DNA from: Lachnospiraceae bacterium
Lineage (GTDB): Bacteria; Bacillota; Clostridia; Lachnospirales; Lachnospiraceae
Length of the DNA: 64,000 nucleotides
Assembly: GCA_028693165.1 (NCBI GenBank)
Contig: JAQUVX010000007.1
Coordinates: 62,001 to 126,000 of the forward strand
Direction: 5' to 3'
Positions 1 through 8,121 of this stretch are shown in pieces. The translations under genes were made by a program, and so were the position numbers. The first letter of the stretch is position 1. Every line of letters starts with the position of its first letter. The notes beneath the pieces were generated by a model, which was not told the origin of the DNA, searched no databases, and worked only from the letters and a program-made list of their open reading frames with translations.

Positions 1-604
1 CGGATAATTTATCCACCTCTGACAGATTATACCCAATCCGGATTTTATGCAAGCGATTTAGGAATTTATTGTACTCTTTCTCAATGGATCGGTAAGGATA
101 GCCCAGTCTCATGTAAAGATCCAGACGCTCTAAATATTTGCCGCATTTGATGATGTTGCGGCACTCTTCATCCTCCACGTTGTCGTCCAGACACCCCCAG
201 AAAGCAAACAGATCATCCAGTACCGGCTGCAGATCATAGACCAGAGCCTGCGAATCCTCCGCGCGCTCGATGCTGTCCAGTGCCAGCTGAATATAGGAAA
301 GCGTCTTGCTGCTCAGTTCATCCCGAAGCACCACCGCATTGTCAAAGGCGCGCAGCATGTTGCTGTAGACGGAGTTCGGATCGTTCTGTGAGAACAGATA
401 TTTGTGAATAAAATCTTCCTGATCCTTATAACTATTCGGAATGGACAGTTCTTTGCAAAAACTCTGATAAGCCACCTCTGCATCGTCCATGTCCAGCATC
501 CTGTCAAAATAGCGAAAAAACGAATCCAGTGTCGTAAAGACACGTTCTGCATAACGTCCCAACCAAAATAAATGATCTGATTTTTCTAACGAGATAATAC
601 CCAT
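1..604 (-). CDS. Alpha-E domain protein (partial, 3' end outside window)
   Basis: The first 201 codons match the start of the alpha-E family (formerly DUF403), all-helical proteins encoded next to circularly permuted ATP-grasp enzymes. The N-terminus MGIISLEKSDHLFWLGRYAE is typical: an early Ser, then the HLFWLGRYAER helix. The rest is helical with many charged residues and no signal peptide. The start ATG (602-604) overlaps the last codons of the upstream ATP-grasp gene by 19 bases, so the two are translationally coupled. The molecular function of the pair is not established; they often sit beside transglutaminase-like genes. The gene runs off the left edge. Confidence 0.85.
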   Translation of the reverse strand, partial: MGIISLEKSDHLFWLGRYAERVFTTLDSFFRYFDRMLDMDDAEVAYQSFCKELSIPNSYKDQEDFIHKYLFSQNDPNSVYSNMLRAFDNAVVLRDELSSKTLSYIQLALDSIERAEDSQALVYDLQPVLDDLFAFWGCLDDNVEDEECRNIIKCGKYLERLDLYMRLGYPYRSIEKEYNKFLNRLHKIRIGYNLSEVDKLS

Positions 605-1935
605 GTGTCCTTAAAACCTCCTCCCTGAGATGAATTTACAACAAAGGAATCAGGATTACGCGAGAAGCGGGTGAGTCCGCTGGCCCACACGCGTGTCGTG
701 TCCCCTGTCAGCACAAAGGCTCTCAAATCCGCCTTGCGCGGAACCGCTGTGTCTCCTTCCACAATATCCAGATCAATAAAGTCGATGACCTCCTGCGCGA
801 TGAAACGGCGCGGTTCCCTGCAAATCACTTTCTTCAAATCTTCCAGTTTTTCTTTCGTCAGTTCACTGCCAAAGACAACGCCGTAGCCGCCGGCCTCCGA
901 TACATCCTTGACCACCAGACGCTCCAGATGCTCCAGAATGAAGTTCCGGTCCTTCTCATAGAACGCCAGATAGGTTGGTGCATTCTTAAGGATCGCCTCC
1001 TCGCCCAGATAATACTTCACCATATGCGGCACAAAATAGTAGACGCCCTTGTCATCCGCCACGCCGTTGCCAGGTGCATTGACCAGCGCCACATTGCCGC
1101 TGCGGTACACATCCATGATCCCCGGAACTCCGATCAGCGAATCAGGTTCAAAGCACAGCGGATCTAAATACTCATCGGAGATGCGGCGGTACACCGTTCC
1201 CACCTGAAGCTGTCTGCCGTGATACTGGCGATAATACAGCCGGTTGTCTTCCACGAACAGATCCTGCGGCATCGCCAGGATCGCGCCGGAGCGCTCCGCC
1301 AGATAAGAATGCTCAAAGAATGCCGCATTGTAACGGCCCGGCGTCAGCACCACATTGATGCCGCCGGTATTGACCGCATCCATGACTTCCTTGAGCATGG
1401 CAGCATAATTCCGGTTGTCCACGATGTGGTTGGCGGTAAAGGTGCGCGGAGACGCCTGCCGGGTCAGCTCCCGGGCAATCATCGGATATGACGCACCGGA
1501 TGGGATGCGCAGGTTGTCCTCCAGTATGTACCACTCCCTGTCCTTCGCCTGCACCAGATCGATACCGGCAATGTGACTGAAAATGTTCTTCGGCGGCTTG
1601 ATGCCCTCGCACTGCGGCAGATATCCCTTGGAGGAGAAAATAAAATCTTCCGGGATCACACCGTCTTTGACGATCTTTTTCTCTCCATAAATGTCAGCCA
1701 GAAAGCAGTTCAGTGCTTTGACACGCTGGGTCAGCCCCCGCTCCAGAAACGCAAATTCGGCTGCCGTGATCACCCGCGCAAGCGGATCAAACGGAAAAAG
1801 CTGCTCATGAAATTCATTGTGTTTGTAAATGCCAAACTTGACCCCGTACCTTGCCATCAGCCGGTTGATTCCTTCCATGTGTTCTACCAGTTCTCTCATA
1901 GACCTTCCACATCCCCTCTTATAGATAGACAGCAT
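586..1935 (-). CDS. Circularly permuted ATP-grasp protein
   Basis: 449-residue protein of the circularly permuted ATP-grasp type 2 family (old DUF404/DUF407). The conserved EDN-LR-PSGASY segment lies near residues 139-150 and the motif ADLRAFVLTG near the C-terminus. The open frame extends to 2046, but the ATG at 1933-1935 is preferred because GAGGAGG lies 9 bases upstream, while the longer version would start inside the promoter. The family is thought to make an amide or peptide bond with ATP; the substrate is unknown. It is first in an operon with the overlapping alpha-E gene, and a good sigma-A promoter lies at 2038-2066. The divergent LysR gene is a candidate regulator. Confidence 0.85.
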   Translation of the reverse strand: MLSIYKRGCGRSMRELVEHMEGINRLMARYGVKFGIYKHNEFHEQLFPFDPLARVITAAEFAFLERGLTQRVKALNCFLADIYGEKKIVKDGVIPEDFIFSSKGYLPQCEGIKPPKNIFSHIAGIDLVQAKDREWYILEDNLRIPSGASYPMIARELTRQASPRTFTANHIVDNRNYAAMLKEVMDAVNTGGINVVLTPGRYNAAFFEHSYLAERSGAILAMPQDLFVEDNRLYYRQYHGRQLQVGTVYRRISDEYLDPLCFEPDSLIGVPGIMDVYRSGNVALVNAPGNGVADDKGVYYFVPHMVKYYLGEEAILKNAPTYLAFYEKDRNFILEHLERLVVKDVSEAGGYGVVFGSELTKEKLEDLKKVICREPRRFIAQEVIDFIDLDIVEGDTAVPRKADLRAFVLTGDTTRVWASGLTRFSRNPDSFVVNSSQGGGFKDTWVLSR

Positions 1936-2037
1936 CGAGTATACCTCCTCGCGGGACGATTCTGCATCATGCAGGCTCGCATTCGCGATACAAAAAAAGA
2001 CGCCCGGAATAAACCTGAGCGCCTTTACTTTGTTAGT

Positions 2038-2066
2038 AATATACACCAGTTTGCTCCGTTTGTCAA
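2038..2066 (-). promoter_or_regulatory. Promoter of the ATP-grasp/alpha-E operon
   Basis: On the minus strand, TTGACA (2061-2066) and TATATT (2038-2043) are separated by exactly 17 bases, a near-consensus sigma-A promoter about 100 bases before the start at 1935. Confidence 0.75.
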
Positions 2067-2075
2067 TTTTTTCTC

Positions 2076-2105
2076 TTTACAATGTTATGGGAATTATGCT
2101 AAGAT
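2076..2105 (+). promoter_or_regulatory. Possible promoter of the LysR gene
   Basis: TTTACA (2076-2081) and TAAGAT (2100-2105) with an 18-base gap, 25 bases before the start codon. Weaker than the divergent promoter, and the two are placed back to back, a common LysR arrangement. Confidence 0.4.
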
Positions 2106-2130
2106 AAAAGCAGATTTATAAGGAGGGCTA

Positions 2131-3009
2131 ATGATGGATATCAATTATGAATTATACAAAGTGTTCTACCACGTGGCAAATACCTTGAGCTTCTCCGAAG
2201 CCTCCAAGCAGCTGTTCATCTCTCAGTCGGCTGTCAGCCAGTCCATCAAGGTGTTGGAAAAGAAGCTGAATCAGCCGCTCTTCATCCGCAGCACCAAGCG
2301 CGTGCAACTGACCCCGGAGGGCGAGATTCTCCTCAAGCATATCGAGCCGGCCATGAATCTGATCCGCCAGGGCGAGAACCAGCTTCTGGAGGCCAATTCC
2401 CTAAACGGCGGACAGCTCCGCATCGGTGCCAGCGATACCATCTGCCGCTATTACCTGATTCCTTTTTTGAAGGAATTTCACAAGAAATATCCGAACGTTC
2501 ACATCAAGGTGTCGAACCAGACTTCCATCGCCTGTGCGAAGCTGCTGGACTCCGGCCAGGTGGATTTCAGCATTACCAACTACCCCAACTCCGGGCTTTC
2601 CAGCTCCCAAAGCGTGCGCATCATCCATGAATTCTACGACGTCTTCGTGGCAAACGATGAATACGCCGCGCTGAAAGACCGGGTGGTCAGCTTGAAGGAA
2701 CTGCAGACCTATCCGATCCTGATGCTGGATCGCAAGAGCACCACCAGCGAATTTCTGCACAGTATGTTTCAACGTCATCAGCTTGACCTGGTGCCGGAGA
2801 TCGAGCTTTCCAGCAACGATCTGCTGATCGACCTCGCCCGCATCGGCCTCGGTATCGCCTTCGTGCCAAACTACTGCATCCCCGATACGGATAAGGATCT
2901 GTTCACCGTCCGTCTGGGGGAGCAGCTTCCGTCCCGCCAGATGGTCGTGGCCCACAATGAGAACATCCCCATGTCCCAGGCCGCAAAGCAGTTTATTGAG
3001 ATGCTGTAG
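2131..3009 (+). CDS. LysR-family transcriptional regulator
   Basis: 292 residues. The N-terminal winged helix-turn-helix (about residues 4-63, including SFSEASKQLFISQSAVSQSI and the LFIRS wing) is followed by a periplasmic-binding-protein-like effector domain, as in all LysR proteins. AAGGAGG (2120-2126) precedes the tandem ATGATG; start at 2131 or 2134. Divergent from the ATP-grasp operon 195 bases away, so control of that operon is a reasonable guess. Its 3' end overlaps the end of the convergent helicase gene by 17 bases. The ligand is unknown. Confidence 0.9.
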   Translation: MMDINYELYKVFYHVANTLSFSEASKQLFISQSAVSQSIKVLEKKLNQPLFIRSTKRVQLTPEGEILLKHIEPAMNLIRQGENQLLEANSLNGGQLRIGASDTICRYYLIPFLKEFHKKYPNVHIKVSNQTSIACAKLLDSGQVDFSITNYPNSGLSSSQSVRIIHEFYDVFVANDEYAALKDRVVSLKELQTYPILMLDRKSTTSEFLHSMFQRHQLDLVPEIELSSNDLLIDLARIGLGIAFVPNYCIPDTDKDLFTVRLGEQLPSRQMVVAHNENIPMSQAAKQFIEML

Positions 3010-5362
3010 TCTCATCCCAGAACCGCTCCAGCCAGCCGGTGACGGTGGCGCGGGTCACGGAACCATATTCCGACCACTCCCGCGGGAACATCTCCTGTAT
3101 ATCGGGCCGCAGAAACCGGTCATCCAGCAGCAGAATCACGCCGCGGTCGTCCACCGTTCGGATGACCCGGCCCGCCGCCTGCATAACCTTGTTCATCCCC
3201 GGATACTGGTAAGCGAAATCATATCCGTTTTCCCCTTTTTCCTCAAAATAATTCTTCAGGATCTCCTGCTCGGTGCAGACCATGGGAAGCCCCGTCCCCA
3301 CGATGATTGCGCCCTCCAGTCGTTCGGCTTTCAGATCAATTCCCTCCGAGAAGATTCCTCCCAGCACACAAAGACCCACAAAGGACTGCTGCCGCTCTGT
3401 CTCAAAATCCGCCAGAAAATCCTCCCGCGCTTCCTCCGTCATGCGATTCTCCTGGCTGCGCCAGAGAAAGCTTCCGTCATACAGCTCTTCCAGCTGCCTT
3501 CTCACCGCCTCCATATACGAGTAGGAAGGAAAAAACACCAGATAATTCCCCTTGTGGCTCTGCGCCAGCATCTCGATATACGAAACCACCTTTCGGTATT
3601 CCGACACTGTCCTCCGGGTATAACGGCTGCTCACATCCGATCCGATCAAAAGCAGACGCTTCTCATCCGCAAAGGGTGACTGGGCGTAGACTGCGTAGTC
3701 CTCCAGATTTCCGCTGAGCAGCTTCTTATAATAGCGGATCGGCAGCAGCGTTGCCGAGAAAAAGACCGTTCCCCGTCCCTTTTCCAGACAGTCCGACAGA
3801 CATTTGGACGGATCGATGCAGAAGAGACGCAGGCGGAAATTTCCGTCATTTCCAAGCTCCGTATAGACCCGGTAATGCTCGTCCAGCCCCTCAAACATAT
3901 TCAGAAAATGCCGCACCTGAAAATAAAAATCCAGCACCAGATCCCGATCCGCAAACTCCCGCTCTTCCTCCATAAACGCTTCCAGTTCCCCGAACAGCCC
4001 CATCAGATTGGACGCGAGCAGGCTGATCTCCTCCAGCACCTGATATCCTTCACAGTCCCGCTTCCACTCCAGCAGATTTTTATTGCAGCGCTCCAGCGCC
4101 CGCTCCACCTTCTTATTCTTCCCTTTCAGAATCCGCTTGACCGTCAGAATATCTTCCTTCACCAGAACCGCACTGAACATCTCCCTGGCCCGGTTGACCA
4201 GATTGTGCGCCTCGTCGATCAGAAACAGGTAATCTCCTGCCACGCCGTCGGCAAAATAACGCTTCAGCCTGGCATTCGGATCGAACACATAGTTGTAATC
4301 ACAGATAATCCCATCCACCCAGTTGCTGATATCCAGACAGAATTCAAACGGACAGACCTGAAATTGCTCGGCATATTGCAGCACGAGTTCCCTGGTGATC
4401 CCCGACTCCTGATGAATGATCTCGTACACCGCGTCATTGACCCGGTCATAATGCCCCTTCGCATAGGGACACGCATCCGGATTGCATTCCGTCTTGTCGA
4501 GCGGACACAGTTTCTCCTTCGCCGTGATCGTCACCGTGGTAAAAAACATTCCATGCTCCCGCAAAAGCGCAAAGCAGTCCTCCGCCACGCTTCTCGTGAT
4601 GGTCTTTGCCGTCAGATAAAACAGCTTCTCGCCATAGCCCTCCCCCATGGCTTTCAGGGACGGATATACGGTAGACAGGGTCTTTCCGATCCCGGTCGGT
4701 GCCTGGATAAACAGCTTCCTGCCCCGGCTGATCGCGCGGTAGACCGAGACCGCCAGCTCCTTCTGTCCCTCCCGGTACGCATAGGGAAATTCCAGTTCCT
4801 TCAAGGATTCCTCTCTGCGCAGCTCGTGCCGGTACAGATATTCCGCCCATTTGATATATTCATGGATCAGGCCCTCAAACCACTGCGTCAGCTCCTCGAA
4901 GGTTTTTTCCTGCTTGAATCTGCGGATCTCCTCGGTCTCGATATTGCAGTAGGTTACCTGGATACCGATCTGATTCAGCTCCTTGTCGCAGCAGTAGAAA
5001 TATCCGTAGCAGAGCGCCTGGGCCAAGTGCACCGGCACCGGCTCCTCCAGACGGTTCACGTCCAGATACACGCCCTTGATCTCATCGATGGTCACCTCCG
5101 CGGCCGCCTCAATGATCCCGTCCGCCCGGCCTTCCACGACGATCTGGTAGTTCTCCTCTTCCACCACATGCTTTAAGACAACCTCCGCCCGGTAGTCCGC
5201 CCCCATGCGCCGCTGGATCTTCCGGTGAATCCGGCTTCCCGCCTGCATGGCATCCTTGTCCGCGCCTGAGGTCCTGCGGTTGTCGATATCGCCTCCCCGC
5301 ATGACAAATTCAACCAGATTGCGGACCGACAGTTTGATTTTCTTTTTTTCTTCCAGTATCAT
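2993..5362 (-). CDS. DinG/XPD-like DNA helicase with N-terminal PD-(D/E)XK-like domain
   Basis: 789-residue superfamily 2 helicase of the DinG/Rad3 type. The first 180 residues look like a Cas4/AddB-type PD-(D/E)XK nuclease: GRADG with D81, DEIKG with E94 and K96, and QALCYGY at about 115-121. Then follow Walker A APTGIGKT (221-228), a cysteine cluster of the XPD iron-sulfur kind (LCPLD, ECNPDAC), the DEAH box LIDEAHNL, and motif VI QAAGRVIRT near the C-terminus. It probably acts in DNA repair or in resolving unusual DNA structures. The open frame reaches 5560, but that would overlap mazG; the ATG at 5362 fits the GGAG just upstream. Nuclease activity is inferred only. Confidence 0.88.
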   Translation of the reverse strand: MILEEKKKIKLSVRNLVEFVMRGGDIDNRRTSGADKDAMQAGSRIHRKIQRRMGADYRAEVVLKHVVEEENYQIVVEGRADGIIEAAAEVTIDEIKGVYLDVNRLEEPVPVHLAQALCYGYFYCCDKELNQIGIQVTYCNIETEEIRRFKQEKTFEELTQWFEGLIHEYIKWAEYLYRHELRREESLKELEFPYAYREGQKELAVSVYRAISRGRKLFIQAPTGIGKTLSTVYPSLKAMGEGYGEKLFYLTAKTITRSVAEDCFALLREHGMFFTTVTITAKEKLCPLDKTECNPDACPYAKGHYDRVNDAVYEIIHQESGITRELVLQYAEQFQVCPFEFCLDISNWVDGIICDYNYVFDPNARLKRYFADGVAGDYLFLIDEAHNLVNRAREMFSAVLVKEDILTVKRILKGKNKKVERALERCNKNLLEWKRDCEGYQVLEEISLLASNLMGLFGELEAFMEEEREFADRDLVLDFYFQVRHFLNMFEGLDEHYRVYTELGNDGNFRLRLFCIDPSKCLSDCLEKGRGTVFFSATLLPIRYYKKLLSGNLEDYAVYAQSPFADEKRLLLIGSDVSSRYTRRTVSEYRKVVSYIEMLAQSHKGNYLVFFPSYSYMEAVRRQLEELYDGSFLWRSQENRMTEEAREDFLADFETERQQSFVGLCVLGGIFSEGIDLKAERLEGAIIVGTGLPMVCTEQEILKNYFEEKGENGYDFAYQYPGMNKVMQAAGRVIRTVDDRGVILLLDDRFLRPDIQEMFPREWSEYGSVTRATVTGWLERFWDETTASQ

Positions 5363-5418
5363 GTCTATCTCCGCTCCCTGACCGGTTTCCTCGCCCTCCC
5401 GGTTCTGCCTGTTTTTCG

Positions 5419-5910
5419 CTACGCTTTTTTCTGTGCTGCCTTCTCTTCCTTCCGCTTCCGCGCCACATCGATCAGCTCCTTGGACTCGCGAAAGGCCGCC
5501 GGAAGATACTGCTCCGTCGGCTCTTTGCCAACCTTCTCCTGCTGTTTGATCTCCTCCCACTTCGTGAGGACTTCTCCCGCGCTGCCGACCGTCGCTTCTC
5601 CAAATACATGGGGATGTCTGCGAATCATCTTCTCCCGGACGCCGGCAATCACCTCGTCCATGGTAAAGAGACCTTCCTCCTCCGCGATCTGCGCATGCAT
5701 CACCACCTGCAAAAGCAGATCCCCCAGCTCTTCCTTGAGGTTGTCTGCATTCCCGGTCGTCTCATAGATATTGATCCCACAGATCACCTCCGCCGCCTCC
5801 TCGATGCACGCCGGTTTCAGACTGGCATGGGTCTGCTCGCGATCCCACGGACAGCCGCCCGGAGCACGAAGCTGTGCGATAATCTGTTTGAATCTTTCAA
5901 ATTCTGTCAT
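5419..5910 (-). CDS. mazG: MazG-type nucleoside triphosphate pyrophosphohydrolase
   Basis: 163 residues, one MazG domain. It hydrolyses (d)NTPs to the monophosphate and pyrophosphate, a house-cleaning role. The N-terminus FKQIIAQLRAPGGCPWDREQ is the family signature, with metal ligands E37/E38 and E41 in EEAAE and E61 and D64 in ELGD. E. coli MazG has two such domains (about 263 residues); this is a single-domain form ending in a Lys-rich tail. It precedes the helicase gene on the same strand (56-base gap) and may be cotranscribed with it. Confidence 0.92.
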   Translation of the reverse strand: MTEFERFKQIIAQLRAPGGCPWDREQTHASLKPACIEEAAEVICGINIYETTGNADNLKEELGDLLLQVVMHAQIAEEEGLFTMDEVIAGVREKMIRRHPHVFGEATVGSAGEVLTKWEEIKQQEKVGKEPTEQYLPAAFRESKELIDVARKRKEEKAAQKKA

Positions 5911-5951
5911 CTCTCAGCACTTCCTTTTCCCTGATCTTGTTTCCCATATAG

Positions 5952-5984
5952 CAAAAAAGCAGACAACTCGCAAAAGTCATCTGC
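5952..5984 (-). terminator. Intrinsic terminator after tRNA-Trp
   Basis: On the minus strand, 10-base arms GCAGATGACT and AGTTGTCTGC (some G-T pairs) around a 6-base loop are followed directly by TTTTTT. It lies just 3' of the tRNA gene. Confidence 0.85.
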
Positions 5985-5997
5985 ACCTTACATTCAG

Positions 5998-6068
5998 CAG
6001 GGGAAGAGGGGCTCGAACCCCCATCTACGGTTTTGGAGACCGCTGCTCTACCATTGAACTATTCCCCT
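5998..6068 (-). tRNA. tRNA-Trp (CCA anticodon)
   Basis: Reads on the minus strand as a full cloverleaf: acceptor arms AGGGGAA and TTCCCCT with discriminator G, D-arm with TTCAATGGTAGAGC, anticodon loop CTCCAAA (anticodon CCA) between stems GCGGT and ACCGT, and T-arm GGGGGTTCGAGCCCC. The CCA tail is not encoded. A terminator follows at once. It stands alone between radA and mazG. Confidence 0.96.
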
Positions 6069-6183
6069 ATCTGCGTGAGTATTTCTCACGCGCTTGATTA
6101 TAATACCACATCCCGGTCCTGCTGTCAACCGATTTGTTCAAGTTTTTGATACAATTCTGAACATACCGGCTCCGGTGATCCGG

Positions 6184-7563
6184 CTAGATCAGCCCGATCG
6201 CCTCGCGCACGTTGTTCACGCCGTACAGCTTGATGCCGGTGACTTTCTTCATCTTATCCATGGATACTTTCGGCAGAATACAGGTTTCAAAACCGAGCTT
6301 GACTGCTTCATTGACCCGCTGCTCCGCCATGGAAACGGCACGGACCTCACCGGACAATCCCACCTCGCCGAAAATGATCGTCCGGGAATTGACTGCCTTG
6401 TCCTTCATGCTGGACACCAGCGCCAGCACGATCGCCAGATCCAGCGCCGGTTCGTTCATCTTCACGCCGCCTGCGATATTCACGTAGGCATCATAGCGGG
6501 ACATCTCATAATGGCATCGCTTCTCAAGCACCGCCATCAGCAGATTGACACGGTTGTAATCCGTGCCCGCGGCGGTTCGTCTCGGCATACCGAAATTCGT
6601 CTGCGTGACCAGGGCCTGTACCTCCAGAAGAATCGGGCGGGTGCCCTCGATCGAACAGGCCACCACCGCGCCGGAGGCTTCCTCCGGACGGCCGCTCAGC
6701 AGGTATTCCGACGGGTTCTCCACTTCCACCAAACCCTGCTCCTGCATCTCAAAGACCCCGATCTCGTTGGTCGAACCGAAACGGTTCTTGACGCCCCGCA
6801 GAATCCGGTAGGAAGCATTGCGCTCGCCCTCAAAATACAGCACGGTATCCACCATGTGTTCCAGCACACGCGGACCTGCCACCACACCTTCCTTCGTCAC
6901 ATGTCCCACGATAAAGACGGCAATGCCCATCCCCTTCGCGATCTGCATCAGGACACTCGTCGACTCCCGCACCTGGCTGACACTGCCCGGAGCGGAGGCC
7001 ACGTCCTCCCGAAACATGGTCTGGATCGAGTCGATCACCACAATCTCAGGCTTGGTCTCGCGGATAGCCTCCTCGATATCGTCCAGGTTCGTCTCACACA
7101 AAAACAACAGCTCCCCACTGATCGTCCCGATCCGGTTCGCCCGCAGCTTGATCTGCTTTAAGGATTCCTCTCCGGAAATGTAGAGCACCTTACGCCCGGC
7201 CAGTGCCAGATTCCGGCACACCTGCAACAGGAGAGTCGATTTACCGATACCGGGATCGCCTCCAACCAAAACAAGGGAGCCGGCTACGATGCCGCTCCCC
7301 AGTACACGATCCAGTTCTTGATATCCGGTGGATATCCGATCCTGCTCATCAATAGAAACTTCTTCCAGCTTCACCGGCTTTTGTACGGAGCGAAGACCGG
7401 TCGTGCCGGCCCCGCTGATTCCGCGAGCAGAACTCTCCCGCTTCGCGGTCGGCTCCTCCACCATGGTGTTCCATTCCTTACAGGCAGGACACTGCCCCAC
7501 CCATTTGCTGGATTCATATCCGCATTCTTTACAAAAGAACGCGGTTGCTTTCGCCTTTGCCAT
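6184..7563 (-). CDS. radA: DNA repair protein RadA (Sms)
   Basis: 459 residues, full length for RadA, a RecA-like hexameric motor that drives branch migration in recombination. In order: zinc finger C11-x2-C14 and C25-x2-C28, Walker A GGDPGIGKST (about 101-110), the RadA-specific KNRFG motif in GVKNRFGSTNEIG, and a C-terminal Lon-protease-like domain (AGGVKMNEPALDLA). Start ATG at 7563, with AAAGGA upstream. In many Firmicutes radA follows clpC, and here only one small gene separates them, so it may be part of the stress operon by read-through. Confidence 0.97.
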   Translation of the reverse strand: MAKAKATAFFCKECGYESSKWVGQCPACKEWNTMVEEPTAKRESSARGISGAGTTGLRSVQKPVKLEEVSIDEQDRISTGYQELDRVLGSGIVAGSLVLVGGDPGIGKSTLLLQVCRNLALAGRKVLYISGEESLKQIKLRANRIGTISGELLFLCETNLDDIEEAIRETKPEIVVIDSIQTMFREDVASAPGSVSQVRESTSVLMQIAKGMGIAVFIVGHVTKEGVVAGPRVLEHMVDTVLYFEGERNASYRILRGVKNRFGSTNEIGVFEMQEQGLVEVENPSEYLLSGRPEEASGAVVACSIEGTRPILLEVQALVTQTNFGMPRRTAAGTDYNRVNLLMAVLEKRCHYEMSRYDAYVNIAGGVKMNEPALDLAIVLALVSSMKDKAVNSRTIIFGEVGLSGEVRAVSMAEQRVNEAVKLGFETCILPKVSMDKMKKVTGIKLYGVNNVREAIGLI

Positions 7564-7595
7564 ATGTATGTTGTCCTTTAGATTCTGTCAGATGC

Positions 7596-8009
7596 TTATC
7601 GTCTTACGATCTTTACCTGGCACGGTACGCCTTCGTTTAACTCCACGCCGGCCACCAGCTTGCCGCTCATGTTGGTCATCATGCCGCCGACAGCCACGCC
7701 GTCCACGAATACCTCATAATCGGTGTCGTCCTCCAGCTGCAGGGTGATCTGTGCATCCTTGTCGCCCTCCACCGTGAAGTCCACGCCATCACTGTTCACC
7801 GAAAAATGCTCTACCACCGTACCCGGCACGGACTCATATACGAAGGAGCCGTTGCGCTCCAGCTTGGTAATCTCGTAAAAGGTCTTGATCTTATATAAAT
7901 CGCCCGCATGCTCAAAATCCTGCAATTTGGACTTGTTCTCCAACTTATAATTTCCGAAACTGATGGTTCCGTCTTCTTCTGAACGGATTAAAGATTCGAT
8001 TACTGGCAT
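7596..8009 (-). CDS. Small conserved protein, sometimes labelled endosialidase in clostridia
   Basis: 137 residues, acidic and rich in beta-strand patterns, with no signal peptide or membrane segment. The start MPVIESLIRSEEDGTISFGN at 8009 is chosen for AGGAGGG 7 bases upstream; the open frame to 8093 is probably not used. I recall closely similar proteins in Lachnospiraceae under the name endosialidase, but nothing in the sequence shows a sialidase motif and I do not accept that function. It lies between clpC and radA on the same strand, so a link to stress or repair is only positional. Confidence 0.7.
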   Translation of the reverse strand: MPVIESLIRSEEDGTISFGNYKLENKSKLQDFEHAGDLYKIKTFYEITKLERNGSFVYESVPGTVVEHFSVNSDGVDFTVEGDKDAQITLQLEDDTDYEVFVDGVAVGGMMTNMSGKLVAGVELNEGVPCQVKIVRR

Positions 8010-8121
8010 TTGTTTGCCCTCCTGGTATTTTCTAATAAAGTCACTCGTCTTTGGGGGCGGAAGCAGCGCCGGATGGGTGCCGCTCCCGTACAATTATTAT
8101 ACACTAACCGACTTGAAATGG

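Noticed and set aside
3875..5176. 433-codon plus-strand open frame opposite the helicase
   Set aside because: His/Leu/Gln-rich composition typical of an antisense shadow, no RBS, no recognisable family; the minus frame is clearly the helicase.
5419..5560. Helicase gene starting at 5560 and overlapping mazG
   Set aside because: The extra N-terminal peptide is low-quality and lies over the conserved mazG frame; the ATG at 5362 has a suitable RBS.
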